62,000 bases of DNA from Chrysomallon squamiferum (taxonomy: Eukaryota > Mollusca > Gastropoda > Neomphalida > Peltospiridae), in the NCBI GenBank assembly GCA_012295275.1, contig CM022674.1, positions 12,717,364 through 12,779,363 on the forward strand, given 5' to 3'. A model generated the notes under the pieces. That model saw nothing but the letters and a program-made list of their open reading frames with translations. It searched no databases and was not told where the DNA came from. Made by a program: the position numbers and the translations under genes. Positions 60,025 through 62,000 of this stretch are shown in pieces. Within the stretch, counting starts at the first letter, position 1, and each line of letters starts with the position of its first letter.

Positions 60025-60420
60025 TGATGTCAGTGTTTTGTTATTCAACCCAAGTATCAGGATACGTTTTAGCAGTTTTCTACAACTGCTTTCTGAAAAT
60101 TTTGGTTGCTGGTTCTGTTATTCACTGATATATCATGATATTTTTTAGCAGTTTTCTACCATTAGTTTCAACATATCTTGATTGATGTTTATGTTATTAT
60201 TGAACCCAGTAATTATACAGGTATTTTTTATACAGGTTGTCTGTAGTTTCAGCAGAACTTGTTTGATGTTTCATGTTTCACCTAGGATCATGTTCTTATA
60301 CAGGTTTTCTAACAGTAGTTACAGCAGATCTTTTTTGATGTTTTACAGGTTTTCTGTCAACAATTTCAACATACATCAATTGATGTTTCTGTTTGTTTAT
60401 TCAACCTGATATCATATTTT
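60025..60420. repeat. Degenerate ~75-bp repeats
   Basis: About five units with CAGTTTTCTACxACxxxTTTC, then TTGATGTTTxTGTTATTCAAC and a TATCAGGAT phrase. Confidence 0.75.
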
Positions 60421-60487
60421 TATTTATTTTTGTTTTAAGAGTCATCATGGTCACATGTATCAGTTATCTTTGTAACAGCCATTACTG

Positions 60488-60546
60488 ATATACGATCCTA
60501 ATACCTGCCAGTTCCAGAGCCAGTGACTTAACCACAGAGACACTAA
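60488..60546 (-). mobile_element. tRNA-derived SINE-like fragment
   Basis: The minus strand contains CTGTGGTTAAGTCACTGGCT, typical of the D-arm region of tRNA-derived SINEs, and a weak B-box-like GTATTAGGATCG further on. It looks like an old, decayed copy. Confidence 0.35.
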
Positions 60547-60549
60547 ACA

Positions 60550-61340
60550 TAAATTTTTTATACTTTAATTTACTTCTCTACAGTAAATAAAAATCAAAAG
60601 AAACTGGTGGAGCTTTTTGGGGGGGGATTTAATTGTTTAATTTTTTTATCATTTTATTTTTTATTTCTAGTAAAGTTACTTCCCCTACTCCAATGTGTGA
60701 AATGTATTAGTGATGGTACAATTACAACTCTGTCCACATTTCATTTTATTGTCTGCATTCATTATCTGCCGAAAAGAACACAAATCTGTTTGTAATAAAT
60801 ATTATATTTCCATGTTAATTGCTGGTGGTCGAAATTTTATTTTTTTATATTTATTTTTGTTTTGTTTGCCAATGGTGAATCGTGCCTGTCCATAAACTGT
60901 GAAAGCTGAAACCTTCATCTTATCTCCCCCTATAAAGAATTCTCTCTATTTTATATTATAATCCAGTAACAGTTAAACGATATTCAGTATAGTTGTTTAT
61001 GTATTTGTTATCTGTGTAACGCACTGGTATATAAAATGAGATATTACACAGCAGATTGAACCTATATCGTTTGTCTCACGCTCGCCTCCTATTTCAGTTT
61101 GAAATGCATGTATTCAAGACCTGACTGCTAATTAACAGTGTTTTTTTACACTAAGAGGTTTTTAATATTTTATTCATGTCTTACCTGTCGCTCTTATTCC
61201 AGTGTGCTTTTTCCAGTTTTCTGTTCCTTTGACAGTTGTGTGCAAAGGATTTTTTTTTTTTTTTTTAAATCTTAAATTATGATTTGAATTCTAGACTTGG
61301 GTTTCAGCAGTTGTTACGTTTCAGTAGTTATTTATGTCTA
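60550..61340. other. Intron 6 sequence without recognised features
   Basis: AT-rich, mostly unique sequence with a G run at about 60619 and a T run at 61248-61266. It contains AGTTACTTCCCCTACTCC at about 60674, related to the GGGAGATAACT element. No exon seen. Confidence 0.4.
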
Positions 61341-61349
61341 AGATAAACG

Positions 61350-61402
61350 AATAAATAAATAAATGAATGAATGGATGAATGAATAAATGGATAAATGGAT
61401 GT
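61350..61402. repeat. AATA/GAAT/GGAT tetranucleotide tract
   Basis: Imperfect ATAA, ATGA and ATGG units. Confidence 0.85.
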
Positions 61403-61844
61403 TCAGTAAATTGAAAATTAATGTAAGCTGCTCATTTTTTTTTTTAATTTATGCGTGTGTAAACATTTTGATAGAAAAACTGATAAAAATGAGAGAGAGG
61501 CAGGCACATTTTATTTTTATTAATTAGTTTATTCAGAGATGGCGAGTCAGGTCTTACTGCAGGTTAAACTACAAAACTGTGCTGTGTACTAAAATAAAGG
61601 TTTTGTTTTTATTCATTTGCTGTTAATAATGGTTCATGCATATTTTAACACAGATGTATGAATACAGATTAATTGGGCTATCCCGAACATAAGGGGAAAG
61701 TGTTTTATTCTGTCCATTAAAACATAATATAATTAATTCATCATCTGGTCTGAAAAAAAAAATAACAACAATAAAGGAATAAAATCTAATTATATAATCA
61801 GAATTAATTATTTTTCTTATAAGTTTTCACAAGAGTAATGCAAA

Positions 61845-61970
61845 ATAAGTTTTTGCACTTTAAATTGAAATGTTTTTGTACTGTGAACTGAAATGTTTTT
61901 TGCACTTTTGAACTGCAGCACTTTGAACTAAAATGCCTGCCTTGCACTTTGAACTGATTTGTAAGCATTG
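61845..61970. repeat. Degenerate ~28-bp repeat
   Basis: Five units of TTGCACTTTGAACTGAAATG. Confidence 0.8.
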
Positions 61971-62000
61971 ATCTGAAACAAGTAATTCATTTTGAAACTG

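Overview
The window looks like animal nuclear DNA, most likely from a mollusc and probably a gastropod. It is AT-rich and full of microsatellites and minisatellites. No long bacterial-type ORFs, rRNA genes, CRISPR arrays or transposase ORFs were seen. Two things point to a mollusc: short dispersed elements containing AGGGAAATAAC or GGGAGATAACT, and decayed tRNA-derived SINE-like fragments resembling families I remember from mollusc genomes. The placement rests on memory and not on a search.

Only one protein-coding gene could be supported. It is an internal part of a RERE/Atrophin (Drosophila Atro, also called Grunge) orthologue on the plus strand, in six exons: 27666-27762, 31297-31450, 31994-32127, 32827-32926, 36186-36284 and 42135-42215. 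Together they give 665 nt, or 222 codons once the single nucleotide supplied by the preceding exon is counted. All introns are GT-AG and every junction keeps frame. The product covers the C-terminal part of the BAH domain, the whole ELM2 domain and most of the SANT domain, in the order known for RERE, a nuclear HDAC-recruiting co-regulator. The start of the BAH domain, the end of the SANT domain, the GATA-type zinc finger and the Atrophin C-terminus are not in the window.

Layout: 1-27.66 kb is probably a very long upstream intron and/or 5' region. It holds degenerate tandem arrays, dinucleotide tracts and a few non-repetitive islands, some ending in good donor-like sequences that could be untranslated exons. 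27.67-42.2 kb is the exon cluster. Introns 2 and 3 are short (543 and 699 nt) and consist largely of TG, TA, GA and GTATTTGT repeats. Introns 1, 4 and 5 are longer and carry triplet arrays and 22-bp and 15-bp minisatellites. 42.2-62.0 kb has no recognisable exon and is probably one intron of at least 19.8 kb, with repeat arrays, SINE-like fragments and less repetitive islands that may be regulatory.

Nearly all other ORFs are translations of simple repeats (runs of Leu-Ser, Tyr-Ile-His-Thr, Cys-Val and similar). I found no convincing undescribed multi-gene system. The more unusual observations are the repeat architecture around the RERE exons, with splice acceptors embedded in microsatellites and related repeat arrays on both sides of the first exon, and several intronic duplications that preserve stages of microsatellite expansion.
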